A stretch of DNA of 20,468 bases from the NCBI GenBank assembly GCA_023807065.1, contig JAJJLU010004015.1, forward strand, positions 1-20,468, in the 5' to 3' direction. Every line of letters starts with the position of its first letter. Position 1 is the stretch's first letter. Shown here piece by piece: positions 18,091-20,468 of the stretch. The position numbers were made by a program, and so were the translations under genes. Below the pieces are notes generated by a model. The model was not told where the DNA came from. It ran no database searches and saw only the letters and a program-made list of their open reading frames with translations. This DNA comes from Isotricha intestinalis (taxonomy: Eukaryota; Ciliophora; Litostomatea; Vestibuliferida; Isotrichidae).

Positions 18091-18427
18091 TTAAATTAAT
18101 TTCTTTATTTTTTTGAATTTATTATTATTAACCAAATATAATTCATTTTCATCATCCAAAATTTTAGTCTCATTATTATATGAAGAATCATTTTCAAAAT
18201 TTTAACAACCATATTGTTATTATAAATTTAATAATTTCCCAATAATTATTATAAGATCTTTTTAATTATTTCAATTTTATATTTAGACTTTTAAAAGAAA
18301 TAATCTTAATTATATTATTAATTCTATCTTTCCAATTATAATAAATACTTTCAATATCAATGTCATCTTTTTCTTTGACTTTTTCTTCTTTAGAATTTTT
18401 GAGTATTTTTTAAATTTTTTTCTTCAT
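18091..18427 (-). CDS. Small acidic protein fragment on the minus strand, frame-broken
   Basis: On the minus strand, coding-like pieces are NSKEEKVKEKDDIDIESIYY, NWKDRINNIIKIISFKS (18280-18400), and after a frame change ENDSSYNNETKILDDENELY and LVNNNKFKKIKKLI, with TAA at 18091-18093. Composition (D, E, K, W, a regular helical pattern) is more gene-like than the flanking spacer. No domain is recognised. It is convergent with the coiled-coil fragment on the plus strand, about 70 bases apart. Confidence 0.3.
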
Positions 18428-18429
18428 TA

Positions 18430-18880
18430 GATTTTTAAATTTTTATTAAATAATATATATATTTTATAAAAAAATTAAAATAATGAATAATTTTTTTTAA
18501 AAATACCTTTTATGAATTATGAATAATTATAATCCAATTTTTTACTTTTTAATCAATGATTTAATTATTGGTATGGCTAATGGTATAAATTTAATTTTAT
18601 ATTTGTGATATGTAGACATGAACATTTTTATTTTAATGTTAAATCTAATTAAAGAATTATTATTTAAATGTTTTTATAATATGATTTAAATAAAAAAATT
18701 TATATATCTAATTTTATTATCAAAATATAATTGTATGAATTATAAACATTAATGTTTTAATAAAATATTATTTTAGTATTTAATCATATATTTTAAAAAA
18801 TTAAAAATATTTTTATTAATTTTATAAAAAATCAATTAATAAATTATTAGCTCCTTTTTTTTATTTATACAATCTATAAA
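18430..18880. other. AT-rich intergenic region
   Basis: About 450 bases with no convincing coding frame on either strand. It is the presumed shared 5' flank of the minus-strand acidic fragment and the plus-strand membrane protein. No GC-rich element, RNA gene or repeat is seen. Confidence 0.5.
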
Positions 18881-20224
18881 ATGTGTTGTGAAAAAATTAT
18901 ATTTTATAGTGTTTTAATATTTTTAAGCTATATATTACTTATAACTATGTAATCAATTGTTGTCTCTAACTAGAAAAAAAAAAAATTTAAAATTGTTTAT
19001 TTATGTTCTAAGTTATTGACTATTAAAAATATATAGGAAGTAATCATAATTTAAAAATTATAAATGATTTTTCTCCTTCAGGAGAACCTATTGGATTAAA
19101 TGTGGGTTATTAGAATTTTACTAAAATTAATCAATAATAATGGCTGTCAAGAAAATTATAGATCATGTGGAATATTAGATACTATTGGAAATGTATTATG
19201 TATAGATGATTTTTTAGATTGTCCAATCAATAAAATGAAAGTAGATAGTAATGAAAAGACAGAATTATATTTAAATTCAAATTATTCTACAACTATATTA
19301 AGGAATACTTCCCCTAATTATAGCTTTTTTTATTCTAAAGATTTCAAAAACGGAAAAGCCAAAGTATCAATTATAAAAACTGCAGAAGTAGAACCAAAAT
19401 ATGTGACATTAGAAAATTTTATTATAGATTATGAAACATATAAATATCTTTTTAATAATTTACAAAAAAATGAAGAATCATCGACTCTCTTTGGTAATGA
19501 CGGTGTTGCTGAAGTAAGTGAAAAACTAATTAAAATAATTGAATTATTTTTAGAGGATGTAAATGAAATAGTATTTGAATTGATTACATTAGGAGCAAAA
19601 GGATTATTGTATTTAATAAAATTGTTAAGTAAAGATAATAAAAAAAGATATATAAAACAATTTGAAAAATTTAAAAAATACTTAGAAAAAAGGATTGATG
19701 AAGATGAAGAAAAAAGTATAGACGAATATTATACTCATATTGGAGATTATTTTTATGCCGAAACTTATATTGGATTTAAAAGTATAAAAGATTTAGATAC
19801 TTTTATGAAATTTGATAGAACTATTTTATCAAAGGCTTTTTTTCCAAATTTTGGGCTTACTGTTATAGCTTTAGTTTTTACTTCATTAGGTTTAGGTACT
19901 GTTGTAATAATTTATGCAATGATAACAGATAAAGAAAGGCAAAATTCAGTTCATGATTTTAACATGTTTCAAAGTTTTTTTTTTAATATTATAGCAGTAG
20001 GATATTTTATATATTCTACAATTAAGTATAAAAAAATTCATAATAATAAGAAGTTAGAACAATTTAAATCAATACAATCCGATGGTTTTATTAATGATTT
20101 TATTAAAGATTTTGTTGGAGAATGCAAAAATTATGAATTAAAAATAAGAATTATTATATCTTTCTCTATAGTAGCATCTGCTTTAAATATAATAGCTGCA
20201 ATTATATCCTTTTTAATTGAATAA
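18881..20224 (+). CDS. Multi-pass membrane protein with CGILDT and CPIN motifs, unknown function
   Basis: A candidate start at 18881 gives MCCEKIIFYSVLIFLSYILL, a good N-terminal signal anchor. The next 150 bases are broken (TAA 18944, TAG 18962), then the frame resumes with SPSGEPIGLNVGY, TAG at 19111, and after a shift near 19130 NNGCQENYRSCGILDTIGN, LDCPINKMKV and an uninterrupted ectodomain of about 230 residues. Three helices end the protein: VIALVFTSLGLGTVVIIYAM (about 19855-19925), FFFNIIAVGYFIYS (about 19975) and IIISFSIVASALNIIAAI (about 20150), with TAA at 20222-20224. The Cys pattern (C-x6-C, C-I-D-D-x3-C-P-I-N) suggests a disulphide-stabilised lumenal or surface domain. From family memory, C-G-x-x-D-x-x-G-N plus C-P-I-N occurs in large ciliate membrane-protein families without known function. 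All seven Gln codons in the clean 374-codon part are CAA. A short intron in the broken N-terminal part is possible but unproven. Confidence 0.7.
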
Positions 20225-20324
20225 CCTGATTATTTATAATACAGAATATGAGATTAAAATAAATATTTTAAATAAATTAATAATCAAAATAAAAAATATA
20301 AAATAATTATAAATTTTTAATAGG

Positions 20325-20351
20325 AATTGGGGATTGAGCCAATTCCCAATT
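20325..20351. repeat. GC-rich imperfect palindrome of GGGGATT type
   Basis: The left arm AATTGGGGATTG and right arm CCAATTCCCAATT form an imperfect inverted repeat about 100 bases after the membrane-protein stop. It shares the G-rich-then-C-rich order and the GGGATT core with the element at 14875. Confidence 0.65.
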
Positions 20352-20456
20352 AGTAAAATATTCAATATTTAATCAATAATAAAAATATTATTTAATTAAA
20401 TAAAAATAAAAAAAGTTATATCAAAATTTATATGATAAAATATTTTAATTTTTTAT

Positions 20457-20468
20457 GGGGATTGGGCA
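20457..20468. repeat. GGGGATTGGG element cut by the window end
   Basis: The last 12 bases, GGGGATTGGGCA, match the left arm of the other two GC-rich elements. The right arm, if present, lies beyond the window. It sits 105 bases after the palindrome at 20325. Confidence 0.6.

Noticed and set aside
18944..19036. A short intron (GTAATC to ATATAG, or a 25-base GTAATC to CTAACTAG) in the broken start of the last gene
   Set aside because: Several donor/acceptor combinations are possible and none restores a clearly conserved protein sequence, so no intron is annotated.
1..20468. Euplotes-type programmed frameshifting at AAA-TAA/TAG
   Set aside because: Shifts occur in both directions, often without a stop at the site, and simply track homopolymer runs, unlike the +1 shift at a stop codon seen in Euplotes.
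1..20468. Standard ciliate code (TAA/TAG = Gln) applied to the whole window
   Set aside because: Two clean ORFs with 16 Gln codons use only CAA and end at ordinary TAA codons. The H2A.Z TAA falls on a conserved Leu. Kept as a finding for particular frames, but not adopted as the annotation rule.
1..20468. Anaerobic chytrid fungus (Neocallimastigomycota) as source
   Set aside because: AT content and Asn-rich proteins fit, but a guanidino-kinase-like domain, the membrane-protein families and GGGATT-type elements fit a ciliate better. It is not excluded.

Overview
The window is nuclear DNA of an extremely AT-rich eukaryote. Nothing in it looks bacterial: there are no operons or Shine-Dalgarno sites. 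It contains recognisable eukaryotic housekeeping genes: a histone H2A.Z with a spliceosomal intron, XRN1-type 5'-3' exonuclease, a UFD4/TRIP12-like HECT ligase, a MAK5/DDX24-like DEAD-box helicase, an IMPACT/YIH1 homologue and an SPX-EXS (XPR1/SYG1) phosphate exporter. An ATP:guanido phosphotransferase-like domain, two large-loop membrane proteins of a kind I associate with ciliates, and the Asn/Lys-rich proteome make an AT-rich ciliate the best guess (moderate confidence). An anaerobic chytrid fungus is the main alternative, but fungi are not known for guanidino kinases.

Layout, left to right: UDP-glycosyltransferase C-terminal half (+, 104-758); acidic protein fragment (+, 840-1052 and beyond); unknown protein (-, 1371-2320); membrane protein with a Lys/Glu/Asn tail (+, 2329-3469); H2A.Z (-, 3659-4109); Asn-rich protein (+, 4445-5218); XRN1 N-terminal part (-, about 5200-6246); importin-beta-like C-terminus (-, 6409-7065); HECT C-terminus (+, 7031-7809); DEAD-box helicase C-terminal two thirds (-, 8005-9664); guanidino-kinase-like domain plus repetitive tail (+, 9663-12006); a gene-free stretch of about 1.65 kb; IMPACT (+, 13665-14695); a GC-rich palindrome; XPR1/SYG1 (+, 15172-17242); two small coiled-coil or acidic fragments; and a three-helix membrane protein (+, 18881-20224) followed by more GC-rich inverted elements.

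Two patterns cut across the genes. First, nearly every conserved gene carries single-base frame breaks, mostly in A or T runs, while its protein stays well conserved on both sides. This looks like uncorrected sequencing or assembly error rather than gene decay. In-frame stops are also frequent, but where the expected residue is known they fall on Leu or Gly rather than on one residue, and two long clean ORFs use only CAA for Gln. Second, several genes end abruptly against an oppositely oriented neighbour (near 5200, 7050 and 9664), at two sites with both genes missing their 5' parts. That suggests inverted chimeric joins or real rearrangement.

The genes do not form an evident pathway. They are scattered functions: RNA decay, ribosome biogenesis, nuclear import, ubiquitination, chromatin, phosphate export and stress-translation control. 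I found no convincing new multi-gene system. The best leads are the GGGATT-type head-to-head palindromes, which look like fused telomeric ends, and the inverted junctions.
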